Notes under the pieces: generated by a model
What the model saw: the letters and a program-made list of their open reading frames with translations, nothing else
Databases searched by the model: none
What the model was told of the DNA's origin: nothing
Made by a program: the position numbers and the translations under genes
Origin: Pomphorhynchus laevis
Lineage: Eukaryota > Acanthocephala > Palaeacanthocephala > Echinorhynchida > Pomphorhynchidae
Direction: 5' to 3'
DNA: 64,000 bases
Assembly: GCA_012934845.2 (NCBI GenBank)
Contig: WNNJ02002553.1
Coordinates: 236,644 to 300,643 of the forward strand
Part shown: positions 22,776 through 34,333 of the stretch, piece by piece
Layout of the letters: every line of letters starts with the position of its first letter
How positions within the stretch are numbered: the first letter of the stretch is position 1

Positions 22776-22885
22776 ACCCTCGCTGATTGTAGTGTACAGT
22801 GATGCTGATAGGATTTAAACAACTACACGAGGATAATATCAAAACCGACCAGTGAAGAATAGCAGCTCGTGTATGCAATTCACAA

Positions 22886-24590
22886 TATTAAATAAAATAT
22901 CAAATATTTGATAAAATGCAGTATTTGATTGCAAAATTTCATTAAATGCAACTTAAATTAAATTTTTAATATAAAATTATTTAATATAAATATATTACTG
23001 AAATGAGAAAATGGTGCATTAAAATAATTTTTATATATTAATATTTGTAAACGTTTGTGAATTGATTAGAAACTACTAGGAAACATTACTCTCTAAGGGA
23101 ATCTCAAAATGTATTCACGTTGATTATCATTTTTCAAATGCGATAATGATGACATAAAAATGAAATCGGTTTAAACGGGGCTTGTTTGCAGTTCTGCCGG
23201 GTAAAATATACTCCTCATAAGACATAATATGAACCCTTCGACTATTTAGCTAACATTTAAGTAAGACTATTTAGCTAACATTGAACTCGTTAGCTAACAT
23301 TTAAGAACCCTTCGATATAAGCATATTTGATATAAGGATATTTGATAAATGAAAATTAAAAGCACTGGACTTCTGTACAGGCGGATATTTATTCTATTAG
23401 TTAAAAACACTGGACTTCTGTACAGGCAGATATTTATTCTATTAGACATATAAATTGTGCCTAATGCATGTTATAAGTAAATAAATAATCTTTATTTTTA
23501 TTAAAATAAAGATTTGTATTTATGTTAAAAAGATTTTTGTTTCTGATTAATTTCTTACAAAAGTATGAGCAGAGAGTTAGATAAATTCTTAATTTCAGAA
23601 CAAATATTGCAAATAGATATCAATGCAGATAGACATTCACAGCAATGGCGAAAAAAGGTACTTCCAATCATCATACATATAATGTCGATAGCTTAACGGA
23701 TATATGGATACCTTATGATATGGATAGCTTATGATAGTTATAGAAATACAATTAAATGATGCAAACATCATTATAGCAGTAATTATTCGAGCATATTGTA
23801 AAAATATTTGCGTTTAAAAAATACAAATAAGAATTGGTTTTCCCTTTAATAAGAAACAAATATTCTTTATAACAACAGGACGAATATTTTAAGAACGAAG
23901 CTTATACTTTTAACGATATTTGTTTTATTAAAATTCTATCATCCCTCAAAAATAAAATGTTTAAAAAATCATTTTTTTAATTCTTTAAATTTTGTTTCAA
24001 TTGAATTATAAATACGAATATCTTTACATAAACTAAAGATGTTCTTATAAATTACAATAAAAGTTTGTTTTACAAGTTAAAATTGTAAATGTTACCATCT
24101 ACATGAAAATTAAGGATGTTCAATTAACTCTTTTACATTTTTCAATAATTTGATTATTAATTGATCATTTAATTAATTATTAATTAGTTAATCATTTATT
24201 TTTATTTATAAGGGTTCTCATAAATAGGCAGCTTTCCTATTTAATGTAAAAGTTTTGTCATGCAGAATTAAATCACATTTAAATTATTTTTAGCTTGATT
24301 ATTTTGGGGTTCAATTTAAGAGTCTATGTTTTACTTGTAATGAATAAATTATGCATTATATATAACTGTATAATTATATGAGAATAAAATCAATCAATTA
24401 CTAATTCACTAATTACTCAAGGATGTAGTTAAATTACTATTTACCTACTCGATAAATTCACTTTTATGTCTACCTTAATTAAAAAATTAATTAAAAAAGT
24501 TGATTTATTAATCAAGAGTAATAAAATAGATGCATTAAAAATTAATAGCGAATTAAATTAAAAACAGGAGATTTCTGTCCAGAAGAATAG
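22886..24590. other. Intergenic AT-rich region with short tandem repeats
   Basis: A 47-bp direct duplication at about 23352-23446 contains CACTGGACTTCTGTACAGG twice. Before it TTAGCTAACATT(T/G)AA occurs three times (23245-23305). No gene is recognised elsewhere. Confidence 0.6.
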
Positions 24591-25275
24591 TCACACTTTT
24601 GTTAAATATCATCTTTACATTTCGGCCCATACGGATCTTCAGGGATTTGAATATGAGATAGCATTATCTATGGAAATATAGAGAAAGCTAGGACTTGATT
24701 TTCTTTATTTCTCTAGGAATGTTTTAAGCTCGAAATATTTATTTTTAATGAATAAATTTAAATTTGAAAATATGCAACAAATATCAAATTTTAATGCATC
24801 TGAAAAAATAAAATTATTAAACTTATCTATTAAATATTGTCAGTAAATCGATGACTAATCGGGAACTAATGACGCATATGTGTGGTTTAGACATGAGGCG
24901 CTTGAGAAACAATTCTTCTGTGATATCTTTATTTTCCGAGTTGGCTTTGCATTCATCTGTCATAGGAATAGACGTAACTATTTAACTTTGATATTTAATA
25001 TTTGTGGTTTAGACATGAGGCGCTTGAGAAACAATTCTTCTGTGATATCTTTATTTTCCGAGTTGGCTTTGCATTCATCTGTCATAGGAATAGACGTAAC
25101 TATTTAACTTTGATATTTAATATTTGTTATATATCATCTTTGCATTTCAGCCCATACAGATCTTCAGAGATTTTTCCATAAGGATTTACGTTTTCTATTG
25201 AATATGAGATAGCAGAATATATGGAAATATAGAGAAAACTAGGACTTGATTTTCTTTGTTTGCTAATATAAACTT
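24590..25275 (+). repeat. Nested segmental duplication including a 122-bp tandem pair
   Basis: TGTGGTTTAGACATGAGGCG starts two near-identical 122-bp units at 24881 and 25003. The flanking blocks 24590-24730 and 25125-25270 are also copies of each other (CATTTCGGCCCATACGGATC and CATTTCAGCCCATACAGATC), the second with a small insertion. No coding function is apparent. Confidence 0.85.
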
Positions 25276-26899
25276 AATTACTGCTTTTAACTTGATTTAA
25301 ATTATAGAAAATCTAAAAACAATTATTAATTTTATTATTTAATTATTAAATTTTGATTTAGCATTATTATGTTTTGTTTATTTTATAATTATATTAAATA
25401 CGTAGACTCAGTTAGCTGATTTGATTAATTACTGCTTAGTTTCTAATAATTCAATTAATCAACTGATATAAAACTATTTATTAGTTTTAATTTTTTTAAC
25501 TGATATAAAAATTAATTATAATTTAATAATATATTTTTACAAAGCGTTTTAATTTTGGGTTTAAAATTTTTTACTTTTTATTTATTTACTTTCAATTGTT
25601 TTTGCTGTAATGGAAATTTGATTAATTTTCCAATTAGCAAATCACTGATTATTCGAAATTAGAGTTATTATTAGCTTTAAATTTCGTCTACAAGTATTAC
25701 ATATTTTACTTCGGTATTCATAGGAAAATTAAAAGATTCAAGACAACATAAACAAAGTCGTGGCATCAATAAATCAAAAAATCTAAGAATTTATTCGAAA
25801 AATCGGTCTACCCGATAATCATAGTGTCATTTCTGGTCAATCCTTCTTTATTAATTGCTTGTTTGGTTAAGAACTGTAGTGTAGAAAGCGCTACTCAACA
25901 CGTTATTCTTACATTAATTTATCTTGTCAAAATTATAGCCAACTGTAAACCAAAAAGAAAATCAGATTTTTCTGTATTCATTAGTTGATTTTGAAAGATA
26001 GACAAAACAATATTCACATGACACGAAAACCTGCGTATTCGCTGTTGATAACAACAGAAGCCTTTGCTATTATACACAAGTTAAGACAAAATAAATCAGT
26101 TTAAACTTTAAAATTTAAATCGAATCGTCGGTAAGTTGATGTGACACGTTTCAGTCAATACAAATTAGTGTTTAAATATTTGAAATTTAAGGTATACAAC
26201 AACGGAGAAAATTTTGATTATTAGAAACGGACAAGCTATAATTTTTTGGTAATAACAATAAAAAGATGTTTTTCTAAAACGGGAGAAAATCGTAACTTCA
26301 TTTACTACTCTCCTATGGATTTCAAAAAGTAACATTGAAAAAAATTAAAACATTGAAATTAAATATAAAAATAAATTAAAATTAAAAATTCGATAATTTC
26401 AAACCTTAAAATTTCTATTAGTCATTATCTAAAAATACCATTATATATCTGTCTTGTTTACATACAAAATCGAATTAAAAGTTTTATCCTTTGAAAATCG
26501 ATGAGCAGAAACTATTTTTTATTTTTGCATTACCTTTTTAGACCTAAATGTCCTCTTTAGATGTAGGTTTATCTTGTCATTGTTCAATGGTAGGCGGACA
26601 TAAACTCTATCTATTCTACTCATTAATTGGTATTGTGATTTTAATATATTAATCCTATTTTCTTTTGTGTTGTATATTGTGCTTATATTTCATCTATTAT
26701 TTTACTTAAGTGACGTGGGGTACGTTAAAGTACAGTTCGTTAAAGTATAAGAAAGCAACAAAGAAACCAAAACAAAGAAATCGCAACAATAAAGCGTAAT
26801 AAGGTTCTTGTAATAAAGATTTTCTTAAGCAAAATAATACATGAGTCAATTTAAATAAGAAAAGGAAAAGAAAACATTTAATATGTAATTTATTTTATT
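25276..26899. other. Intergenic AT-rich region
   Basis: No gene or repeat recognised other than a short piece of the AT-rich family near 25396-25425 (TACGTAGACTCAGTTAGCTG). Confidence 0.5.
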
Positions 26900-26999
26900 C
26901 AACATTTAATATGTGAATTAAATGTTGAATATATATTTTGAAGCTCGTTTTACAATGTAGAATTAAAAAATGTTAACATCTGAAAATTTGTCGTAACTA

Positions 27000-28410
27000 A
27001 AAAGAGCTAACGAGAAACCTTAGCCTTTGCTCTGGGAGACGTCCTCTTGAAAAGAAGACTAATCCCGAGATAGCCTAAGTGCTCCAGAGGCGCACCTAAG
27101 TTTTCCCTTTCAATGACAGATGCTGGGCCCGATTCAGAGCCTACCTAGCTTTCTTCAGGATACGTTTGAGTCTATCCAGATCAGCGTTTGCCGACCAGTT
27201 CACTGTAACGGTGAACCCCAGGTATTTTACTCGACTCGTAAAGACAGGGAGAAGTTGATTAGTCAAAATAGAGGAAAGCGCAGAGAGTGCTAATCTCTTA
27301 AGTTTTAGCTTTGTTGCAGGGGCGCCATGGAAAACTACCACCTGCGATTTAGCGAAGTTTAAAATAAGATTGGATCGGGTTAGCTGGTCTCTTAATCGCA
27401 AAAAGAATCGGCTAATGTCCGAGACTGCGTCTTTGCACCGGCAACAAGAGAACATGGCTGTGATATCATCATCGTATACTACTAGACGTTGTTCGCGTTT
27501 AAATATTTTAAAGAGTTCAACGGAAGCCGCAAGATATAAGAGAGGAGAGATAGGGGATCCTTGAGGCACACCTGTAATAGGGTAGAACTGACGCGCATCA
27601 GGGTCGTCTTCATAAAAGAATCGCTTGGTGTACAGCAGTTTCTCCACTCTGTTAACAATTCTCGCAGGCAACCGACTGACCTGAGAGAAGAGATAACAAA
27701 TGGAATGGAAATGCGGTCAAATGCAGCGGAAAAATCAAGGAAAACAGCCACAGCGAGTTGATGACTATTCTCCTGACAAAACCGATGCACTTCACTAATC
27801 TCTGAATGGACTGAGCGACCTTTGACGAACAAATGGAAACTAGGTGGGATTAAATTTTGCCTACTCAGATGATCGCGGATTCTACGCGCAAGCGCTTTTT
27901 CATAGATCGAGACGAGAGAATTTTGAATCGAAGTAGGCCGCAGGTCTTTAGGACAAGAGACCGGATACTTTGTAGGTATAAAAATTTTCCTACTAATGTT
28001 GATGCCGGCTACATCGGATGGGGTGGCTAATAGCATTGTGACGTCCACCTCCCTTCTTTGTTCGACTGTCGAAAGCTGACAAACACGAGAAGAGAGTAGA
28101 GCGACGGATTTGGAGGTGCCCAGGAGAGGCCCCCAGACACTGAGAATATCTGTGACAGATAAGTCTCTACTCCTGAAGTCTCCCCAAGGCGGGATTGGTT
28201 GCGGTGATTGAGTGGCTCCATAATTATGTATGGATAGTTACTCCTCCAAAACTCTATTAAGACCTATACTACCAATCCAACCCTGAGCTCTCTTCTTCCA
28301 GCAGACAAACTTCTCCTTCTTGAATATCGTTCAGAAGGAAGAAAGATGGATTAAGGAAAGCGATGCTAGCCCTATCCTTACCCAGTTGGAACCTAAAGTA
28401 CTAAAGAATT
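27000..28410 (-). mobile_element. Non-LTR retrotransposon RT fragment
   Basis: Minus-strand frames give RT motifs in order: LRPTSIQNSLVSIYEKALAR, FVKGRSVHSEISEVHRFC, VFLDFSAAFDRISIPFV, GVPQGSPISPLLYLAAS and VVYDDDITAMF, then VKYLGFTVTVNW. The YADD box reads YDDD and the RT is split across two frames that overlap near 27480-27670, so this copy is dead. The same family, with an endonuclease, lies at 56985-59390. The clade is not certain (I/Jockey-type group). It ends about 140 bp after the last RT motif, near GAAACCTTAGCCTTTGCTCT. Confidence 0.85.
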
Positions 28411-28930
28411 AATTTTAATTATTTGTAAATAAAATTAAATAATTTCACTCATTTCAGCAAATATTGTTTATAATTTTTAGGTTTTGACAATATTATGATT
28501 AAGAATATAATTTCAAGAAACCAAATTGTTCTGACAAGATTATGATTAAGAATATAATTTCAAGTAATCAAATTGTTTGATTCAATATTTGTAATCAAAT
28601 ATTTTAGTTTACGACTATAAACTGTTTCATAGATTTCAACTGTTAGTATACATCCGTCAATGCGTCAGTACGCAACAAATTACATTCGCAGAAGACACAT
28701 GAACATAAAAATAAATGTCAAGTGTGGTAATACGATTGTTATCATATTTAAATCTATTTTTTAAAATGCGCGTAATTTCTTCCAGATCAAATTTCAATAA
28801 TTTTAAATAATGTATCAATGATTTTAACTATATGTGAATTAAACGTTTAATATATATATATATATTAAAGCTCGTTTTGCAATGTAGAATTAAAAAAATC
28901 TTAAAATCTGAAAATTTGTCGTACTGATGT
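28411..28930. other. Spacer with a 48-bp tandem duplication
   Basis: ATTATGATTAAGAATATAAT occurs twice at about 28490-28580. At 28825-28925 a block of about 95 bp (AGCTCGTTTTGCAATGTAG) repeats 26905-26998, so the LINE fragment is flanked by long direct repeats. No gene is seen. Confidence 0.65.
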
Positions 28931-28954
28931 CGACAAATTAATATCCTAATATCG

Positions 28955-30060
28955 TAATTACGGCTGAAATTAAGGAAAAGAATAACCGAGTCTAAATTAA
29001 ACTGCTTCCTACGGTGCCTCGACGCTGCACAAGCTATACTTATTCGACCGTCAAGATAATTAAGATGAGCTTTTATCAATTCAACGGCATAGAAAACAAT
29101 TCTGAATGATTATTATTTCAAACTTTTTAATAGCAACTTAATCACATTTTCATTTAACATTTACAATGCTATCGAACATTACGGCCAATTTGAGGGTAAC
29201 GAAGTTTGTACATTCTTTTAATAAATAAAATTGTTATTAAAAACTTTTCAATAGCAATAAATTTCTTTGAAAAAATCAGTAAGAATTATTGGAGCTGGAT
29301 CAAAGAAAGGAGGAAAATTTTATTTGATATTTCGCTAACTTCTGTTAGCATCTTCAGAAAATTACAACGATTTTTTAAATGTACATGCTTATATCAAAAC
29401 AATTCGAAACGATCGCCGACATTTTCTTTGAGCAAGTGCTGCTGTTATTTGTGATAACTAGCTGCTTTCAGTGTTGTTTTGAATTTTGGACACGATTTTG
29501 GCAAACTTTTAAAGGTACACAAAACGCAATTAAAAGGACGATTCAAAATAGTTTAGAAACAAAACAAAAATAATAACAATAATATTTCCATTCAAAATAA
29601 ATAATTTAAAAAATATTAGAAAAAATAATTAAAATTACTGAGAAAATTAAATATAAGTTTAAACTAAAAATAAAATAATAAAAGATTATATAAACAAAAT
29701 AATCGTTTACAACGTCTATACCAAATATTTAACGTTTTGTCAGGTTTATCATTCGGCATAATAATATTGGAGTTTTGATTAATGTAATAAGCTTCAAGAA
29801 TTTTTCTATTTAAACAATTGGTTTCTTTTGCTTAAACAACAGTATTATTATAGTCAATATTGTTATATAAATTTAAACTATGATCTACAAAAGCGCTACT
29901 TAGGCTCTTTTCGAGTGTGCATTTGTGTTGTTTTAATCTAATCTCCAATGGTTGGCCTGTTTAACCCACATTTATTTTATCGCATTCTAAACATGAAATT
30001 TTATAAACAACTCCATCATTATCATGTTTAAGTTTCTTTTTAAAATGTTGTAAAACTTCG
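28955..30060 (-). mobile_element. PLE 3' portion, left inverted arm
   Basis: This arm is the reverse complement of 36730-37838 with very few differences by eye. On the minus strand it encodes the end of a GIY-YIG endonuclease domain (YKISCLECDKI followed by VG-TGQPLEIRLKQHKC, about 30060-29880), the C-terminal LNRKILEAYYINQNSN, then the terminal repeat with its hammerhead at 29326-29357 and about 330 bp beyond. The copy is broken. Confidence 0.85.
29326..29357 (-). ncRNA. PLE-type hammerhead ribozyme core
   Basis: Minus-strand order CUGAAGA, U, GCUAAC, AGAA, GUUAGC, GAAA, UAUC. Hairpin II is six perfect pairs. This matches the C-U-G-A-N-G-A and G-A-A-A core strands. Helix III is minimal, as is typical of PLE hammerheads, which often act as dimers. 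Confidence 0.65.
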
Positions 30061-30880
30061 GTATTTTAATATTTCTTATTATTAAGCATTTAGTAATGTT
30101 AAATAATTATTTAAATAATAAATGTAATTATATTGAGTTTCTTATTGTTTTTAAACACTTTAAAAAGCTTTGTTTTTGTACAATTTACAAATGCAATGCG
30201 TGGACATTCAAAGTGTTTGAACATATAAAGGTAACTCAAACAGAATTAGCGATAAATCTGTAAATTGGTATAATCAATAATTAAGTACTTATTGGGTCCT
30301 AATTTTACACCAAAGATAATATTTTCAGAATCGAAGATTTTCCCTGATTTTAAGTAGTTGATAATGATCCATTATTGAAAAATAATTATTGGAGCAGGAT
30401 CAAATAAAAGAGGATTTTTTTTATATTTCGTTAACCTCTGTTAGCATCTTCAGAAAATTACTTTTATGTAACTTCGGTAGTTTACTATTATACAAATTGA
30501 CGGGTATCCTAAATTGGTAATTTTTTTCGATATTTCCAATTTTTGTCCCGACATGTCAAGCATTGACGCTAAACTAATTATATAGAGCCCAAATATAAAA
30601 AACTAATTATATAAAGCTAAACTAATTATATGTTTAGCTTTATCTGCCCAAATATATGCGTAAAATATTTAAAACCGATACTATTTTACTATGAACACTT
30701 TGTAAAAATTTATTTAAAACTAAATAATTACTGGAGCTGGATCAAAGAAAAGAGGAAATTTTTTCATATTTCGCTAAGTTCTGTTAGCATCTTCAGAAAA
30801 TTATTTTTATGAAGATGCTGACATAAATTAGCGAAATATCAAAAAATATCCTTTTTTCTTGGATTCAGCTCCAATAATTC
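30061..30880 (-). mobile_element. Further PLE fragments and a palindromic terminal-repeat pair
   Basis: 30061-30380 continues as PLE-like coding remnants on the minus strand. Terminal-repeat copies start at about 30385 (GGAGCAGGATCAAATAAAAG) and 30730 (GGAGCTGGATCAAAGAAAAG), and an inverse copy ends at about 30880, so 30725-30880 is a back-to-back palindrome. The RTE element at 30894 landed next to it. Confidence 0.7.
30765..30796 (-). ncRNA. PLE-type hammerhead core (left arm of palindrome)
   Basis: CUGAAGA, U, GCUAAC, AGAA, a near-complement with one mismatch, GAAA, UAUG. The last base differs from the UAUC of other copies. Confidence 0.5.
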
Positions 30881-30893
30881 TTTATTTTTCACT
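30881..30893. repeat. Target-site duplication of the RTE element, left copy
   Basis: TTTATTTTTCACT; the same 13 bases occur at 34321-34333 on the other side of the element. Confidence 0.85.
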
Positions 30894-33800
30894 TCTTCTT
30901 CTTATTCTTCAGCCTTTGTCCTGCTTTGAGGCAGGGTCGGCTATGTGAGATTTAGCTCCAATTTCGCTCTATTTTCGGCTTGGTCTGGGTGAAGTCCAGC
31001 TGCCTTGAGATCTGTGTGAAGGCCATCTAACCATCGGTGCTTGGGTCGACCTCTCGGGCGTTTGCCTATGATCTCATACTTTAAGGCGGTCTTTGCAAGG
31101 GAATAATTTTCACTCCGCAACACGTGGCCATACCACCGGAGTCTGGCCCCTTGCATTTTATTTACGATAGGGGCGACGCCGTATCTTCGGAGGATGTCCA
31201 TATTTCTCATGTGGTCATACCGGGTAATTCCGCTTATCCACCGCAGCATTTTCGTCTCCATGACCGCAAAGCGTCGTTCCGCTGCCTTGGTAATAGGCAA
31301 GCACTCTGTGCCGTACATAGCCACAGGGCGAATGATTGAGCGGTAGATCTTTGATTTCAGGTGATCCTTGATGCGACGGTCACATAAAACACCTGTCGTC
31401 GCTCGCCATTTTGTCCACGCTGAGCTTATTCGTGCATTGACTTCATAAGTCACGTCGCCGCTTGCCGAGAGTATGGTTCCGAGGTACTTAAACCGGTCCG
31501 TTCGTCTCAGGTCAAAGCCATTAATATTGATGGTGCCACTTTCATGTGGGTATGTTGTGAGGTATTCGGTCTTGTCTAGATTAAGTCGTAGTCCGTATTG
31601 TGGGAGTCGGTTATTCCATACAGTAGTTGATTCCTCAAGGTCCTTTTTGTTGTCCGCCGCCAGCCAGACATCGTCAGCGTAAAGAATGGTATATGGAATC
31701 GACTTTTGGATATCACGCGTTATAGCGTTCATAACTGTGTTGAATAATGCCGGTGAGAGAGCACTTCCTTGATGGACCCCCACTGATATTTGAAATGGCT
31801 GTGACATTCCAGCTGCGCTTAGAACCCGACTTTCGGTATTCTCGTAGAGCAGCATCACCCATCGGATTAGATGTTCCGGGACTTGATGCTGACGCAGCGC
31901 ATATCATATTAATTCATGTGGTACACGATCAAAAGCCTTTTCCAAATCCAAGAATACAACGTGGAGCGGCTGATTTTTCTCCAAGTGTTTTTCTAGGAGC
32001 AGTCGTGCTGCGTGGATAGCGTCAGTGGTGCCACAGTTTTTTACGAATCCTGTTTGGTTTATGGTGATATCAACAATGTCACGGATACGCTTATCTAGAA
32101 TTCGTTCAAATATTTTCATCGTTTGCGAGAGCAGTCGAATTGGACGGTGACTTGAGCAGTCCGCTGCGTTCCCCTTCTTTTTCCATATTGGTATCGTGGT
32201 GCTGCTCTGCCAGTCGCTCGGTATCCTATACTCATCAATAATCTTGTTGAAGAAACTGGTTAGCCAGGGGATTGGGTCCCAGCTTTTGGCTTTCCAGAGC
32301 TCAGTCGCAATGTCGTCTGGACCTGTGGCTTTGCTAGTTATCATACGCTTTAATGCATCTTTCACCTCGTCTTCACTTATTTGAGGTAATAGACCGGACG
32401 TTTCTGCAACTTTTGGGATCGGTATATGCGGAAACTCTTCATTTGAGATTTCCTCAAAATGATCACGTCATCTATCTCGAACTTTCTGTCGATCAATTAT
32501 TAGTTTGCCGTCCCTTCCATTAATGCAGTAAAACTTTTCGATGTCCTGCGTGTTTTGATGCCTTCGCTTCACAAGCCGAAATAGGTCTCGTTCACCATCG
32601 CGTGTATCGAGTCTTTTGTGCACCTTATCGTAGTGTACAGCTCTGGCAATCGCAACGGCCTTTTTGAGTTTCTCTTGGCTAGGTGGTATGCATGCAAGTT
32701 TGCCTGTGTCTTGTCGCCGAGATATATATGGAACATTCGTTTCTTATCCTTGACTTTCGATTTCACATATCAGTCCAGAGCCACGTATTGCGCTTAATGT
32801 ATCTTTTACCGGCTATTGTACGACCAAGTGTCTTATCCACTATGGTATGTACTATATGTGCAGTCTTGCTCCACGTTTCTTCAACTGTGGTTACTTCGGG
32901 AAGCCGTATCCTCGAGATTATCTCTGCTTCCCTATCGCCAAAATTCCACCATTTGGTTCTTGATGGTCCCGTGCGATTTTCCATCACGTTTTGCTGCGGT
33001 GGCTTGATTTTCATGACTGCAATTATTGGGCGGTGTTGCGTTGTTAGTGTCTCGTATGGTAAGGCCTTGACATTAGTTACAGTGGACAAGTTTTTACGCC
33101 GCACGAGAATATAATCGATTTGGGTTTTAATGTTCGTGCTGTAATATGTTGGGAGCTGCGTGGATGGCTTGATGAACCATGTATTGGTAATAACGAGATC
33201 ATGCGAGTCAGCAAACTCAATTATTCGTTCTCCATCCTTATTCCGTCGACCATAGCCTTTGCCACCATGGCATGGAGATCCATCAGCAGTCTGCCCGACA
33301 TGTCCGTTGAGATCTCCAGCAATTATGATGAGGTCTGCAGGAGAGATTTCCCGTGTGTGAGCGTCTAGCGTTTCCCAGAAGGCATCTTTCTCCATCTCAC
33401 TGCGTCCAGTCTGTGGTGCATATGCGGAGAAAATGTGAGCTATGGGTCCGCAGTTGAAATGCTTATTTTACGAGTCGATTGGTGTAGCGACTTACCACCA
33501 TAACTGAATCACGGAGTCGATCAGAAATTGCAATACCTACTCCGCTGCTAGTTCCCACCTTACCATAGTTGAGAAGCTTGTAGCCACTGTTACCACGTTC
33601 CTGCTCCATATTGTACGCTTTAGATCCGTTCCACCGTGTTTCCTGCAGTGCACAAATATCTATTTGTCTTCGTCTCAGCATTGATGCGATCTCCTCAACG
33701 TTACCAGTGAGAGTACCCACGTTCAGAGATGCTACACGAATCTTTTCGCCTGACGTCTCCTTATTCCTTTGGACTTGCTTGCTTGTGCCCCGACGCCGTC

Positions 33801-34320
33801 CTTGCGTCAGGAACCCTCGTATATTTTTCGGCCGAGCCGGGACCCGCCCTGCCGCGTCGATTGCGGTGTACGCCCTAGTCCCAGTGCAAACATTGGAAGG
33901 CTTTTCTGTCATGATGCGTCGATTTGATTTTGTGACTGGCCTGTCGCAACAGCCTATCGTCAACCACAGTTATAAGCGGTGGGCCTAGCCGGTACTAAAC
34001 CAATAGGATAACTTGTCCGGCAACAAGTGGCAGATCCTTATTTAATGGCGGGATCGACTCGCCATATCATAGCGTTAAGCCCCCATTGGATGAATGGATT
34101 TTTAAAAGCGTAAAGCTGCCACGCTTTACGATGCCATCGCGATAACGCTACTGCTTGATGTCCGCAACTGCTTATTCGTCAAGCCGAAGCTCGCTTATAT
34201 CGCAGCTAACCTGCATATCTGCAGGTCCTTCCCCTATCCGCAACCTGGGGACGCGCGGCGTGGCACAAGCTATGCCGCTCCGCTGTATTTATTTTAATTC
34301 AAAAAAATTCTATCGCTGTA
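30894..34320 (-). mobile_element. RTE-type non-LTR retrotransposon, nearly full length
   Basis: A 3.4-kb element in reverse orientation. Its 5' region (34320-33990) is GC-rich and non-coding. The endonuclease starts near 33790 (VASLNVGTLTGNVEEIASML, ICALQETRWNG) and continues in another frame (DLIIIAGDLNGHVGQTADG, TQIDYILVRR). The RT follows: TSKATGPDDIATELWK, LDLEKAFDRVPHELI, ISVGVHQGSALSPALFNTVM and ILYADDVWLAAD, then the RTE-type C-terminus RLRWYGHVLRSE and GKRPRGRPKHRWLDGL. The 3' end is a short GAAGAAGAA-type tail, and a 13-bp target duplication flanks the element. Several frame changes (EN in two frames, RT in two) make it inactive, but the intact target duplication and good motif preservation suggest moderate age. 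Confidence 0.95.
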
Positions 34321-34333
34321 TTTATTTTTCACT
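34321..34333. repeat. Target-site duplication of the RTE element, right copy
   Basis: TTTATTTTTCACT, identical to 30881-30893. Confidence 0.85.

Larger units (their letters stand above)
21545..22885. repeat. Palindromic cluster of four short repeat units (about 350 bp each)
   Basis: Two units in + orientation (21548-21908, 21913-22130) are followed by two in the opposite orientation (22130-22490, 22495-22885). The units share TTTAAATCCTATCAGCATCA, CTTCTGCTGATTCCTTGTCG and the box CAATTCGAATCCACCACAC, which resembles a tRNA B box and suggests a tRNA-derived SINE. The outer edges are GAAGAATAGCGGCTCGTG and ATGCAATATTCACAATA. Open frames reading MFKSYQHHCTLQSAWVDL are translations of the repeat, not genes. 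The inverse units carry a hammerhead-like core on the + strand. Confidence 0.85.

Noticed and set aside
21583-22822. Small proteins MFKSYQHHCTLQSAW... as genes
   Set aside because: They are translations of the repeat in both orientations and share changes with the non-coding parts.
29206-29573. Proteins containing [11 protein letters not shown] as genes, also at 30630 and 37320
   Set aside because: The phrase is a translation of the PLE terminal-repeat sequence GGAGCTGGATCAAAG, not a coding region.
31124-33988. Plus-strand frames across the RTE element
   Set aside because: Antisense shadows of the EN and RT frames.
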